From NCBI RefSeq assembly GCF_042676085.1, contig NZ_JBHTKH010000003.1:124001-188000 (forward strand): DNA of 64,000 nucleotides. The letters run 5' to 3'. Under the pieces are notes generated by a model, which saw only the letters and a list, made by a program, of their open reading frames with translations, had not been told where the DNA came from and did not search any database. Numbering within the stretch: the first letter of the stretch is position 1; each line of letters opens with the position of its first letter. Below are positions 43,332 to 55,312 of the stretch, one piece after another. Position numbers and translations under genes: made by a program. The stretch comes from Terrabacter terrigena. GTDB taxonomy: Bacteria > Actinomycetota > Actinomycetes > Actinomycetales > Dermatophilaceae.

Positions 43332-44714
43332 ATGCAGCACCTCAGGCTCGTCGGCGTCCACGAGGACGGAATGCACCTGCTGCTGGCCGACGACGACGGC
43401 AACCGTTTCTCGCTCCCGCTCGACGAGGGGCTCCGCGCCGCGGCTCGCCGCGACCGCCCCCGACCGGGTCAGCTTCAGGTCGAGGTGCCCGGTGGCCTGC
43501 GACCCAAGGACGTCCAGTCGATGATCCGGGCCGGCATGACGGCCGAGGAGGTCGCGGAGCGCGCCGGGTGGCCGGTCGAGAAGGTCCACCGCTACGAGGG
43601 GCCGATCCTCGCCGAGCGCGAGCACGTGTCGGGCATGGCGCGCCAGGCGAGGCTGCGCGCCCGCGGCGGCTCGCACGGCGGCGCCCCCACCCTCGACGCC
43701 CGGGTCACCGAGCGCCTGCGCAGCCGCGAGATCGACGGCGGGTCGGCCCGCTGGGACTCCCGGCGCACCGACAAGGGGGCGTGGACCGTCCTGCTCTTCT
43801 TCAACGCCGGCGGACGCCAGCGAGAGGCGGCCTGGCAGTTCGACCCGCTGGCGCGCACCCTGTCCGCCGTCGACGACGAGGCGCGCTGGCTCAGCGAGGA
43901 CGAAGACGTCCAGACCCCCGGACCCATCCCGGCCCCGCACCTGAGCACCCCGACCCGGCCCAGCCGCGTCTACGACCTCGAGGCGGAGGGCGGCATCGCA
44001 GCCCCCACGCCCCGTCGTCGCGAGGGCGAGACCGTCGACCTCATGGCGGCGATGCGCGAGCGCAGCGCCCAGCGCGGTCGCCGCCGCCGACCGAAGTCCG
44101 CCGAGGTGCCGGGCATCGACTCGGTGCCCGAGGAGGCCCTGCCGCTCGAGGAGCTCGCGGGCGACCACCGCGACCAGCTGCCGCCACCGGCACACACCCA
44201 CCCAGAGGACGACCCCGAGGTGGTCAAGACCGGGTCGGCCGAGGAGCGCGTGGGCCAGGAGGCTGTCGGGCGCCGCGCCCGCGCCACCGAGCGCACGCGA
44301 CCGCTGCAGCAGGCACCGGCTGCGCCGGCGATCCCCGAGACCGCCGACGACGCCGACGAGACCGCCGACGAGATCGCGGACACCCGCGACCGCGGGGGAA
44401 AGGCCCCGGCGATCCGTGAGGACGCGGCTCCAGAAGCTGCCGAGGCTCTTGAGGTTGCAGGGATCTCCGACGAGCGCGACGCGCGCCCGAGGGCCGACGC
44501 CCCGGTCGCAGGCGACCGCGGCGGGCAGCAGGACGAGCCCGACGACGAGCCCGACGACGAGGACGACGACTACCGCGACGTCATCGCGCAACGGGCAGCC
44601 GCACCCGAGGCCCGGGCGACGCCGACGCCGAAGCCGGCGCCGCCTGCACGCAAGTCCGGCCGGCCGAGCGTCCCCAGCTGGGACGACATCATGTTCGGTC
44701 GCAAGACCGACTGA
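43332..44714 (+). CDS. sepH: Septation protein SepH
   Basis: A 460-residue cell division protein. The conserved N-terminal region (MQHLRLVGVHEDGMHLLLADDDGNRF, residues 1-26) belongs to DUF3071, followed by a predicted helix-turn-helix (RAGMTAEEVAERAGWPVEKVHRYEGPI, residues about 68-95) and WTVLLFFNAGGRQREAAWQFD. The long middle is low-complexity, acidic and Ala/Pro-rich. The last residues VPSWDDIMFGRK are the conserved C-terminal motif. In Streptomyces SepH contacts FtsZ and promotes ring assembly. It has a GGGAG ribosome binding site. Confidence 0.93.
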   Translation: MQHLRLVGVHEDGMHLLLADDDGNRFSLPLDEGLRAAARRDRPRPGQLQVEVPGGLRPKDVQSMIRAGMTAEEVAERAGWPVEKVHRYEGPILAEREHVSGMARQARLRARGGSHGGAPTLDARVTERLRSREIDGGSARWDSRRTDKGAWTVLLFFNAGGRQREAAWQFDPLARTLSAVDDEARWLSEDEDVQTPGPIPAPHLSTPTRPSRVYDLEAEGGIAAPTPRRREGETVDLMAAMRERSAQRGRRRRPKSAEVPGIDSVPEEALPLEELAGDHRDQLPPPAHTHPEDDPEVVKTGSAEERVGQEAVGRRARATERTRPLQQAPAAPAIPETADDADETADEIADTRDRGGKAPAIREDAAPEAAEALEVAGISDERDARPRADAPVAGDRGGQQDEPDDEPDDEDDDYRDVIAQRAAAPEARATPTPKPAPPARKSGRPSVPSWDDIMFGRKTD

Positions 44715-44734
44715 CCACCCCCTGGCGTATGCCG

Positions 44735-45427
44735 TCAGTCGGCCTGCGTGATCGGCAGCGGCGGGAGGGGGCACACGTCGAGGTCGAAGGGCAGCACCTC
44801 GGGCGAGATGGCGGCGGCCTTCGCGGCGTGCGAGGTCATGCGCCGCATGTAGTGCCGGCGGCAGAGCACCTCGTACTCGACGAGTCCGGTCGTGCCCGGC
44901 TTGGTGTCTCCGACCACGACCTGCTCCCCCTCGACGACCATGACGCCGTCGAGCACACGGGCGTTGGTCGTGGCTCGGCGACCGCACCAGCAGAGCGCCT
45001 CGACCTGGAGCACCTGCACGCGGTCGGCCAGCTCGATGAGCCGCTTGCTGCCCGGGAACAGCTCGGTGCGGAAGTCGGCGGTGATGCCGAACGCGAAGAC
45101 GTCGACGTCCATCTCGTCGACGATGCGGGCGAGCTGCTCGACCTGGTCGCAGGTGTAGAACTGCGCCTCGTCGCAGATGAGGTAGTCGATGCGGGTGCCC
45201 GCCGTCGCGCGACCCACGATCTCCTCCCAGAAGTCGAGGTCGTCGCCGACCTCGAGCGCACCCGTCGACAGCCCCAGACGGGAGCTGAGCACGTTGGTGC
45301 CGGCACGGTCCATCTTCGTGAAGATGAGGCCGACGCGGCCGCGTGCACCGTGGTTGTGGTCCATCTGCAGGGCGAGCGTCGACTTGCCGCAGTCCATGGT
45401 TCCGGAGAAGAAGACGAGCTCAGCCAC
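44735..45427 (-). CDS. tdk: Thymidine kinase
   Basis: A 230-residue type II thymidine kinase of the salvage pathway. The P-loop is GTMDCGKST (residues 9-17), the Walker B region YLICDEAQFYT, and zinc ligands lie in CWCGRRATTNAR and CRRHYM. GTG start, with TAGGGT 8 nt upstream on the minus strand. It converges with sepH with 20 nt between the stops, so the octamer copy at 44727 lies between the two genes. Confidence 0.94.
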   Translation of the reverse strand: MAELVFFSGTMDCGKSTLALQMDHNHGARGRVGLIFTKMDRAGTNVLSSRLGLSTGALEVGDDLDFWEEIVGRATAGTRIDYLICDEAQFYTCDQVEQLARIVDEMDVDVFAFGITADFRTELFPGSKRLIELADRVQVLQVEALCWCGRRATTNARVLDGVMVVEGEQVVVGDTKPGTTGLVEYEVLCRRHYMRRMTSHAAKAAAISPEVLPFDLDVCPLPPLPITQAD

Positions 45428-45435
45428 GAGGCACC

Positions 45436-45441
45436 ACCCTA
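45436..45441 (-). promoter_or_regulatory. Putative leaderless -10 box TAGGGT of tdk
   Basis: On the minus strand TAGGGT ends 8 nt before the GTG at 45427. It overlaps the end of the phosphodiesterase-type gene, whose stop is at 45439. Confidence 0.45.
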
Positions 45442-46629
45442 GGTGTCACGACGGGGTGGCACCACGACCACGGGCACGGCGAGTTCCGCGTCGCTCGTCG
45501 AGCCGTGCAGGCCGAGCAGCGCGACGAGCTCCTTGCGCATCAGGCCCGAGTGGACGACGGCGAAAGACCCGCGCGTGACGACCACGAGGTCGCCGATGCG
45601 GCCCTCGACGCCGGCGCGCACCGGACCGAACCAGCCGTCGTCTACGGCCCCCTCACGGGTGAGGACCTGGACCCGGCCGCCGAGGCGCTCGGTCCAGGCC
45701 TGTCGCACGTGCTCGGTGGCGCCCGGCTCGGCATAGAGCTGGAGGTTGCGGGGCTCGCCGCCGAGGTGGCGGACCCCGTCCATGAGGGCCGGCTCGTCGA
45801 CGAGGTCGATGCGGTCGCCGAAGGGGATGTCGACCATGCCGTGGTCGGCGGTCACGACGACCGAGGTGTCGTCGGGCACCCGGGCCGCGAGCTGGCGCAG
45901 CGCTGCGTCCACGGCCTCCAGCTCGTCGCCCCACTGCCACGACTGGCAGCCGTGCACGTGCCCGATCTTGTCGACCTCGCCCCAGTAGAGGTAGACGAGC
46001 GCGCGCGGCGTCGCCCGGACCGCGGCGACCGCCGCGTCGACGCGCTCGTCGAGGGTGCGCGCTGCGCGGAACTGGCCCCCGCGCAGGGTGGCGAGGGTGA
46101 GCCCGGAGCCGTCGAAGTAGTAGGGGCCGACCATCGTCACGGAGACCGCGGCGTTCTCGGCCGCCTCGAAGACCGTCTCGTTGGGCTGCCACGCCCGCGG
46201 GTCCGGTCCGTCCTCCCAGGACAGCTCGTTGAGCAGCCTGTCGGTGGCCGGGTCGAGCACCTGCATGCCGACGAGGCCGTGCGAGCCCGGCGGCAGCCCC
46301 GTGCCGAAGGTGCCCATCGACGTCGCCGTGGTGGTCGGGAAGCCGCAGGGCACCCGGTGCGCGGTGTCGAGGTGGCCGCGCAGGAAGGGGGCGTGGCCGC
46401 TGCGCTGGCGCAGCAGGTCGTGGCCGAGTCCGTCGACGAGGACGACGACGGTGCGTGGTGCCGCGGGCAGGTCGAAGACGTCGTGGCCGGCATACTTCTG
46501 CACCCCCAGCCGGTCGGCCACGGACGGGAGCACCGAGGCGAGCGTGCCACGCGACCAGTCGGTGGGACCGGGCACGTCGGCCGCCGAGGAGGCGGAGGCG
46601 ATGTCTTCGGGCCCGACGGGAGTCGTCAT
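45439..46629 (-). CDS. Alkaline phosphatase family (nucleotide pyrophosphatase/phosphodiesterase type) protein
   Basis: A 396-residue protein of the alkaline phosphatase superfamily. Metal-site landmarks are VVVLVDGLGHDLL, the nucleophile threonine region PTTTATSMGTFGTGLPPGSHGLVG, YWGEVDKIGHVHG and TADHGMVDIP. These match type I phosphodiesterase/nucleotide pyrophosphatases. No signal peptide is seen. The internal ATG (MTTPVGPEDI) was chosen because the frame's earlier start runs into the upstream DUF5998 gene. Substrate unknown. Confidence 0.86.
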   Translation of the reverse strand: MTTPVGPEDIASASSAADVPGPTDWSRGTLASVLPSVADRLGVQKYAGHDVFDLPAAPRTVVVLVDGLGHDLLRQRSGHAPFLRGHLDTAHRVPCGFPTTTATSMGTFGTGLPPGSHGLVGMQVLDPATDRLLNELSWEDGPDPRAWQPNETVFEAAENAAVSVTMVGPYYFDGSGLTLATLRGGQFRAARTLDERVDAAVAAVRATPRALVYLYWGEVDKIGHVHGCQSWQWGDELEAVDAALRQLAARVPDDTSVVVTADHGMVDIPFGDRIDLVDEPALMDGVRHLGGEPRNLQLYAEPGATEHVRQAWTERLGGRVQVLTREGAVDDGWFGPVRAGVEGRIGDLVVVTRGSFAVVHSGLMRKELVALLGLHGSTSDAELAVPVVVVPPRRDT

Positions 46630-46639
46630 CGGCAGCGGG

Positions 46640-47239
46640 TCAGTGCGCCGTGCCGCCGCCGATGCTGGCGGACAGCACCCGCGCGAAGCGCATGGCATTG
46701 CCCACGGCGCCCTCGCCGTCGGCGGCCGAGCTGATGCGCAGTGAGATGTCGTCGGAGGCGATGGTGCCCTCGAAACCGTGGTCGGCCGTGCAGTCGGGGT
46801 CGCCGCACTGGGCCGGGATCATGTCGAGGCGGCTCACGGCTCCCCACCCGAGGGTCAGCGTCAGGTCACGGCCGTGCGTGCCGGGCGTGAAGGTGTCGGG
46901 CTGCGCCACGACGTGGGTGAGCATGACGCCACGAACAGCCGCGAGCGGCACCGTCTCGGTGGTGGCGGTGGCCATGAGCTTGTCCTCCGACTCGGCGTGG
47001 TCGTCGGCGTGGGCGATGACGAGGCGCAGGGGTGTGACGACGAGGACCGTGACGTGGCGCCGCACCGTCTCGTGGTCGAAGGTCGTCTCCTGGTGCACCA
47101 GGTGCGACACGACCTCGTCGTCGGCGACCGCCGACTCGACGACGTCACAGACGAGGGACGGGTAGTAGCCGGCCCGGGTGATCGCCTCGGTGAGATCCTG
47201 GGGAAGGGCTTGGCCGGTGCCCTGGGTGGCGCGTCGCAT
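46640..47239 (-). CDS. DUF5998 family protein
   Basis: A 199-residue soluble protein, MRRATQGTGQALPQDLTEAITRAGYYPSLVCDVVESAVADDEV at its start and ISLRISSAADGEGAVGNAMRFARVLSASIGG near its end, matching an actinobacterial family of unknown function that often sits beside the phosphodiesterase-type gene. PAQCGDPDCTADHGFEG contains a short Cys pair. The ATG is preceded by GGATGGGGGG. It is 10 nt upstream of the phosphodiesterase-type gene, so they are likely co-transcribed. Confidence 0.82.
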   Translation of the reverse strand: MRRATQGTGQALPQDLTEAITRAGYYPSLVCDVVESAVADDEVVSHLVHQETTFDHETVRRHVTVLVVTPLRLVIAHADDHAESEDKLMATATTETVPLAAVRGVMLTHVVAQPDTFTPGTHGRDLTLTLGWGAVSRLDMIPAQCGDPDCTADHGFEGTIASDDISLRISSAADGEGAVGNAMRFARVLSASIGGGTAH

Positions 47240-47328
47240 GCCCCCCATCCTTGCACCCGTCGGCACCGGTCCCCTCCCCACAGCCCACAGGCGGCAGCCC
47301 GGACGGTCCCGGACGGCCCCGGACAGCC

Positions 47329-50034
47329 TCAGGTCATGCGACGACGACCGGGGTCCTTGCGCACGAGCGCGGGCCGGACCACCACCTCGGCACCCAGCAC
47401 GTCGACCCCACCCGTCCACGCGTTGACGGGGTTGAGCTCGACGGACGACAGCTCCGGGTGGTCGTCGGCCATGACCGACAGGCGGGCGATGAGGTCGGCG
47501 AGCGCCGAGCGGTGCACCGGCGCCGCGCCCCGGTGGCCGTTCAGCAGCGGCGCGGCCTTGACGCCGTCCATGAGGTCGGTGACGTCGACGTCGGTCAGGG
47601 GCGGGATGCGGTGGGCCACGTCGTCGAGCAGCTCGGTGGGCGGACCCGCGACCGAGAAGCTGACGACGGGCCCGAAGAGCGGGTCCTCGCTCGCGCGGAT
47701 GACGGTCGAGACGCCGGGCACGGCCATCCGCTGCACGACGAACCGGTCGGCGACGAGGGGGCCCAGCCGCTGGCTGAGCGACGCGTAGGCGTTGCGGACC
47801 GCGTCGGCGTCGACGAGGTCTCCGCGCACGCCCACCAGCCCCGGCTGGTGGCGTACGACGGGGGACGTCGACTTGAGGATGACCGGGTACGTCAGCTCGT
47901 CGGCCGCGGCCACTGCGGCGTCGGCGCTGGTGACCTCCACCGCCGGCCAGAGCCGTATGCCGTAGGCACCGAGCAGCTCGCGCGCCTCCTCACGCGTGAG
48001 GGCTCGCCCCTCGTGGCTGTCGGCGAGGTAGCCGTCGATGAGCGCTTCGGCACGCAGCCGGTCGATGCCGTTGGGGGCCACGGGCGTTCCCCGGTCGCGC
48101 TGGCGCCACAACGCGTACCTCGTGACCGCGTTGAGCGCACGGATGCCGTCCTCGGGCATGGCGTAGACCGGAACCGAGCGGCGCGTGCCGTCCTGGTCGT
48201 AGGAGAGGTCCTCACCGACACCGCGCATGCCAAGGAACGTTGCGACACATGGTTTTTCGTAGTCAGCGACGATGCTGCGCACGGCGCGGTGGACGTCTTC
48301 GTCCTGGGTGACCAGCGGCGGGATGAACGCCGCCACGACGCTGTCGACCTCAGGGTCGGCGAAGGCGGCGTCGAGCGCAGCGGCGAACTCCTCGGCCGAG
48401 GCCTGCGGCGGCAACGACACGGGACCGTGGGTCACCCGCAGCCCCCAGCTGACGCAGGCACTCGCGCTGAGCGCCCCCAGCGCGTCGGAGTTGCCGACGA
48501 TCGCGACCCGGTCGCCCTTGGGCAGCGGTTGGTGCAGAGTGAGCTGCGCGACGTCGAAGAGCTGGTGCACGTTCTCGACGCGGATGACTCCGGCTTGCCG
48601 CAGCAGCGCGTCGAAAGCCTGCGGCGGCACGTTGGTGACCCGGGTGCGGTGCCCGGGCGGGGCCGCGAAGCTCGACACGCCTGAGCTGACGACCACGACC
48701 GGCTTGACCGCCGCGAGCGCCCTAGCGATGCGCGAGAACTTGCGGGGGTTGCCCATCGACTCGAGGTAGAGCCCGACGGTGTCGGTCTCCTGGTCGTCGA
48801 TCCAGTACTGCATGAGGTCGTTGCCCGACACGTCGACCCGGTTGCCCGCGGAGGCGAAGACCGAGATGCCGAGTCCTCGCCTGGCCGCCGACGCGAGCAC
48901 CGCGACGCCCAGGGCGCCGCTCTGCGCGAAGAGTCCGAGGCGGCCCGACTCCGGGATCACCGAGGCGAGGGTGGCGTTGAGCCGGACGGCGGGGTCGTTG
49001 TTGACCAGGCCGAAGCTGTTCGGTCCGACGATACGCATGCCGGCGCGGCGGACCCGGCGACGCAGCTTCTCCTGCAACAGGATTCCCTCATCGCCCGCCT
49101 CGGCGAAGCCGGCGGAGAGGACGAGCAGGGCCTTGACCCCGGCCCTGCCGCAGTCCTTGACGACGTCGATCGCCTGGGCCGCCGGCACGACGACGATCGC
49201 GAGGTCGACGGGGTGCGGGGTCTCGAGGATGCTCGGGTAGGCCTTGATGCCCTGGACATTCTCGGCCACCCGATGGATCGGGTAGAGCTCGCCCTGGTAG
49301 CCGGCGTCGAGGATGTTGCGCATGACCAGAGCCCCGATTGACTCCTCGCGCCGGCTCGCCCCGATGATGGCGACCCGCTCGGGAAAGAGGATGGTGCGCA
49401 CGCTGCGCGACTCGGCGCGGTGCTCGCGGGACAGCTGGACGGCCTTGCTCTGCTCGGTCGGCTTGATGTCGAAGGCGACCTCGACGACGCCGTCCTCGAT
49501 GTGGTGCGTCACCTCGTAGCCGGCCTCCTTGAAGACGGTCAGCATCTTGCGGTTCTGCGGCAGCACCTCGGCGACGAACCGGGTGATCCCCATCTCCTGG
49601 GCGATGGCGGCGAGGTGCTCGAGCATGACCGAGCCGATTCCCTTGCCCTGGAAGTGGTCCGAGATGTTGAACGCCACCTCCGCCGACGTCGGGTCGATGC
49701 GGTCGTAGCGCCCGATGCCCGTGATCTCGCCGTCGAGGGTCGCGACGAGGGCGACGCGGTCGTGGTGGTCGACGTGCGTGAAGCGGTGGACGTCGCGCTC
49801 GCTCAGCTCGCGCAGAGGCGCGAAGAAGCGCAGGTAGATCGACTCATCCGACTGCTTGCTGTGGAAGGCGCGGATGCCGTCCGCGTCGTCGGGCGTGATC
49901 GGGCGGATGTGCGCGACGGAGCCGTCGCGGAGCACCACGTCGGCCTCCCACTCGACGGGCGCGCCCGTCGCCCGGGCCGAGACGCGCTCCATCGCAGCGG
50001 TGTCGTCGAGCTCGCCACCCTCCATGGCCCACAT
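47329..50034 (-). CDS. GNAT acetyltransferase / acyl-CoA synthetase (ADP-forming type) fusion
   Basis: A 901-residue fusion. Residues about 30-185 are a GNAT domain (VLRDGSVAHIRPITPDDADGIRAFHS, FQGKGIGSVMLEHLAAIAQ). A CoA-binding domain follows (FPERVAIIGASRREESIGALVMRNIL, about 215-310), then succinyl-CoA-ligase-like domains and an ATP-grasp end (GYLADSHEGRALTREEARELLGAYGIRLWP onward, about 660-895). Proteins of this type (Pat/PatZ) acetylate lysines of acyl-CoA synthetases, but there the GNAT domain is C-terminal; the N-terminal order is the actinobacterial one. The phospho-histidine region reads GHRTRV instead of SHTG, so the synthetase half may be inactive. The ATG at 50034 has a GAGGTGA ribosome binding site. 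Confidence 0.88.
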   Translation of the reverse strand: MWAMEGGELDDTAAMERVSARATGAPVEWEADVVLRDGSVAHIRPITPDDADGIRAFHSKQSDESIYLRFFAPLRELSERDVHRFTHVDHHDRVALVATLDGEITGIGRYDRIDPTSAEVAFNISDHFQGKGIGSVMLEHLAAIAQEMGITRFVAEVLPQNRKMLTVFKEAGYEVTHHIEDGVVEVAFDIKPTEQSKAVQLSREHRAESRSVRTILFPERVAIIGASRREESIGALVMRNILDAGYQGELYPIHRVAENVQGIKAYPSILETPHPVDLAIVVVPAAQAIDVVKDCGRAGVKALLVLSAGFAEAGDEGILLQEKLRRRVRRAGMRIVGPNSFGLVNNDPAVRLNATLASVIPESGRLGLFAQSGALGVAVLASAARRGLGISVFASAGNRVDVSGNDLMQYWIDDQETDTVGLYLESMGNPRKFSRIARALAAVKPVVVVSSGVSSFAAPPGHRTRVTNVPPQAFDALLRQAGVIRVENVHQLFDVAQLTLHQPLPKGDRVAIVGNSDALGALSASACVSWGLRVTHGPVSLPPQASAEEFAAALDAAFADPEVDSVVAAFIPPLVTQDEDVHRAVRSIVADYEKPCVATFLGMRGVGEDLSYDQDGTRRSVPVYAMPEDGIRALNAVTRYALWRQRDRGTPVAPNGIDRLRAEALIDGYLADSHEGRALTREEARELLGAYGIRLWPAVEVTSADAAVAAADELTYPVILKSTSPVVRHQPGLVGVRGDLVDADAVRNAYASLSQRLGPLVADRFVVQRMAVPGVSTVIRASEDPLFGPVVSFSVAGPPTELLDDVAHRIPPLTDVDVTDLMDGVKAAPLLNGHRGAAPVHRSALADLIARLSVMADDHPELSSVELNPVNAWTGGVDVLGAEVVVRPALVRKDPGRRRMT

Positions 50035-50114
50035 CCTGTCACCTCGCCCAGGCGCGGCCCCGGGACCTGCCGGGACATGCGGGGACGTCCACCGGCGGGT
50101 GGCAGGCTGTTCGC

Positions 50115-50735
50115 ATGGAGTTCACCGAGGTCGTCCGCGCCCGGCGCATGGTCCGCCGCTACGACCCGGACCGGGCGGTCCCCAGGGAGGTCGTCGAACG
50201 CTGCCTTGCCAACGCGGTGCGCTCCCCCAGCGCCGGCTTCAGCCAGGGCTGGGACTTCCTCGTCCTGTCTGCCCCGGAGGAACGGGGCGCGTTCTGGACG
50301 GCCACGACGGAGGCCGGCGGCCCGAGCGACCGGTGGCTCGACGGCATACGCAAGGCACCGGTTCTCGTGCTGTGCCTCTCGCACAAGGACGCCTACCTCG
50401 ACCGGTACGCCGCGCCCGACAAGGGCTGGACCGATCGCGACGAGCGGCGCTGGCCGGTCCCCTACTGGGACGTCGACACGGGCATGGCGTCCCTGCTCAT
50501 CCTGCTCACGGCCACCGACGAGGGCCTCGGCAGCCTCTTCTTCGGCGTACCCCCGGAGCGTCACGCCGACGTGCACGAGGCGTTCGGGATCCCGCGGTCG
50601 CGCACGATCGTCGGCGTCGTCTCCCTCGGGTATGCGGTCCCCGGGCCCAGGAGCCCCAGCCTCCGCCGCCACCGGCGGAGCGGTCGCGAAGTGGCGCACT
50701 GGGGCCGTTTCGGCGTGGCAGGTGAGGACGCGTGA
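50115..50735 (+). CDS. Nitroreductase family protein
   Basis: A 206-residue FMN-dependent oxidoreductase. The N-terminal VRARRMVRRYDPDRAVPREVVERCLANAVRSPSAGFSQGWDFLVL and the VDTGMASLLILLTATDEGLGSLFFG region are typical of the family. Substrate unknown. The C-terminus is Arg-rich. It is divergent from the GNAT fusion gene. Confidence 0.87.
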   Translation: MEFTEVVRARRMVRRYDPDRAVPREVVERCLANAVRSPSAGFSQGWDFLVLSAPEERGAFWTATTEAGGPSDRWLDGIRKAPVLVLCLSHKDAYLDRYAAPDKGWTDRDERRWPVPYWDVDTGMASLLILLTATDEGLGSLFFGVPPERHADVHEAFGIPRSRTIVGVVSLGYAVPGPRSPSLRRHRRSGREVAHWGRFGVAGEDA

Positions 50736-50791
50736 GCGTCCTGCGCGAAGATGGGGCGTTGACCCGCTAGCGGCAAGGAGCACCACCCGGC

Positions 50792-53331
<2,540 letters not shown>

Positions 53332-53335
<4 letters not shown>

Positions 53336-54399
53336 GCGACTCCCGGCCCGCCCCCTCCGACAGCGCTGACGTCTCAGACGCTCCCGCGGTCGACGACTTC
53401 GACGAGCACCCTGCCACCAGCGGGCACGGTCGCCCTGCGTCCGACGCCTGCTCGGTCCAGTGGGACCGCGACGGCACGAGCGCCTACGGCACTGCCGCCA
53501 CCGCCCGGTTCTTCGTGGTCGTCGAGCAGCCGGGGCCCTGGGGCCGCGACGCCGCTCGTGAGTCGCACCTCGACCGTGACCTCGGTGCGGAGCTCGACGC
53601 GCGCACGAGCCACGCCGGCGGACGCTTCATGCTCATCCGCCGTCCCGGGGGCCACCCCGCGCACGACGGCCCCAGGCGGGTCCTGCTCGCCCACGCCGGT
53701 GTGCGGCCCGCCGACGCCTGGCTGCTCTCGGCCGAGCTCGACGACATCGGCAGCCTGCTCGGCCTGGACTGGGGCGGTCTCGCCCGCGGCAGCCGTGCCC
53801 TCGTGCAGGCGTCCCTGCCGGGGTCACAGCCCGCCGAGCCCACCCTGCTCGTCTGCACGAACGGACGCCGCGACGTCTGCTGCGCCGTGAGGGGCCGTCC
53901 TCTCGCGGCACACGCAGCGCGGGTGGCCCCGGGGCGCGTCTGGGAGGTGTCGCACACCGGCGGACACCGGTTCGCCCCGACGGCGGTGCTCCTGCCCTGG
54001 GGAGTGAACCTGGCGCGGCTCGACGACCACGGCGCCGAGCTCGCGCTCTCCGCGAGCGACACCGGTCACCTCCCGGTCGAGCTCCTCGGGCCGCTGCACG
54101 ACCGCGGACGCTCCGGCGTGGCCGGTCCGGCGCAGTGCGCCGAGTCGCACGTCCGGGTGGAGTCCGGCGAGACGCGGCTGGCGGCCCTGTGGGCCGACGA
54201 GCCCGTGTCGGTCGAGGACGCCGCGGCGTCGGGTGCGCACGGCAACGGCTGGGACGTCATCGTCAACCACGTCGACGGGCGGCGCTGGCGGGTCGCGGTC
54301 ACCCGGGTGCCGGCCGACCGGACGCGGCCCGAGTCGTGCGGCAAGAAGGCGGTCGACGTGCTGGAGCACCGTGCCTCCACCGTGGAGGCGTGGTTCTAG
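53332..54399 (+). CDS. Sucrase/ferredoxin-like family protein
   Basis: A 355-residue protein with a thioredoxin-like ferredoxin fold. The cluster motif CTNGRRDVCCAVRGRPLA (about residues 183-200) followed by WEVSHTGGHRFAPTAVLLPWG is the signature of the Sucrase/ferredoxin-like family, which probably binds a [2Fe-2S] cluster. A 45-residue disordered N-terminus precedes the domain, and the C-terminal 100 residues are of unknown function. The start overlaps the topoisomerase stop as ATGA, so it is co-translated. Its relation to topoisomerase IV is unclear. Confidence 0.87.
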
Positions 54400-54418
54400 C
54401 CACCCGACGCGGGGGCCG

Positions 54419-55312
54419 TCACCAGGGCTTGGGGTAGGACTGTGACCCGTCGCCCGGCACGGTCTGGTCGCCCTGCTGTTGCTGCTGGTTGCGCTCGATG
54501 GTGTTCTGGCGCTGCTGCTCCTGCAGGTAGTCCTGCTCCTCCTGGCTCGGGGTGTTGCCCGGGTCTGGTGCCGGCTGCGGGGGCTGGCTGGTCCCGGGCT
54601 GGGACTGCGGGTCCTCCTGCTGCGGCTGTGGGTCCTGTGGCGGCGCGTCCGAGCTCTTCTGCTCCATGCGCTGCTGGGCCTGCTGCAGCTCGTCGCCCGT
54701 CTGGCCCCCCTCGGGCGCGTCGCACAGGGGCGGGCGCTCCTTGGTGATCTTGATGCCCTTGTCGTAGAACTGCTTCCACTCGTCGGTGCGCTCGCGGGCC
54801 TTGGCGGCGTCGCCCAGGGCCTCGTAGGTGAGGCCGAGGTTGACGCGCACCCTGCAGTCGTCGATGCCGCCCTCGGGCACCTGTGCGAAGGCCTGCTCGA
54901 ACCACGGCCGCGCTAGCTCGAAGTGGCCAGAGAGGACGTGGGCGTCGCCGATGGCGAACGGTGACCGGAACTGCTCGACGACGTTGACCCAGCCCTGCCG
55001 CTCGCCCCAGGCCAGAGTGCGGGGCTTGTCACCGGCCTCGTAGGCTGACAGCGTCTGGGCGTGGACGACGTTGAGCGAGAGCAGCCGTGCCGCCACGAGG
55101 ACGAGGAGCACGACCACCGGCGCCGAGGCGAGCAGGAGACGGCGGCGACGACGCCGAAGGTGCGGCGGCAGCGGGTGCCGCGGGGTGCGGCCGAGCCGGA
55201 GCCGGCGGCGCAGCCGACCGCCGGGGCCACCCGGTGGCGGGTCGGTGTCAGCGTCGGTCATGCCGCGCGGCGCCGGTTCGGGACCGGCCGCGCGGTCGTC
55301 CAGGAGCGTCAC
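54419..55312 (-). CDS. TPR-like membrane protein of the VWA operon (BatC-like position)
   Basis: About 297 residues. A basic N-terminal part (RLRRRLRLGRTPRH) leads to one membrane segment (LLLASAPVVVLLVLVAARLL), then helical repeats resembling TPRs (GDAHVLSGHFELARPWFEQAFAQV, VRVNLGLTYEALGDAAKARERTDEW). The C-terminal 90 residues are Gln/Pro/Asp-rich low complexity. The GTG start overlaps the stop of the VWA gene upstream as GTGA. Being the last gene after two VWA genes, it takes the place of batC in Bat operons. Function inferred only from position. Confidence 0.75.
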   Translation of the reverse strand: MTLLDDRAAGPEPAPRGMTDADTDPPPGGPGGRLRRRLRLGRTPRHPLPPHLRRRRRRLLLASAPVVVLLVLVAARLLSLNVVHAQTLSAYEAGDKPRTLAWGERQGWVNVVEQFRSPFAIGDAHVLSGHFELARPWFEQAFAQVPEGGIDDCRVRVNLGLTYEALGDAAKARERTDEWKQFYDKGIKITKERPPLCDAPEGGQTGDELQQAQQRMEQKSSDAPPQDPQPQQEDPQSQPGTSQPPQPAPDPGNTPSQEEQDYLQEQQRQNTIERNQQQQQGDQTVPGDGSQSYPKPW

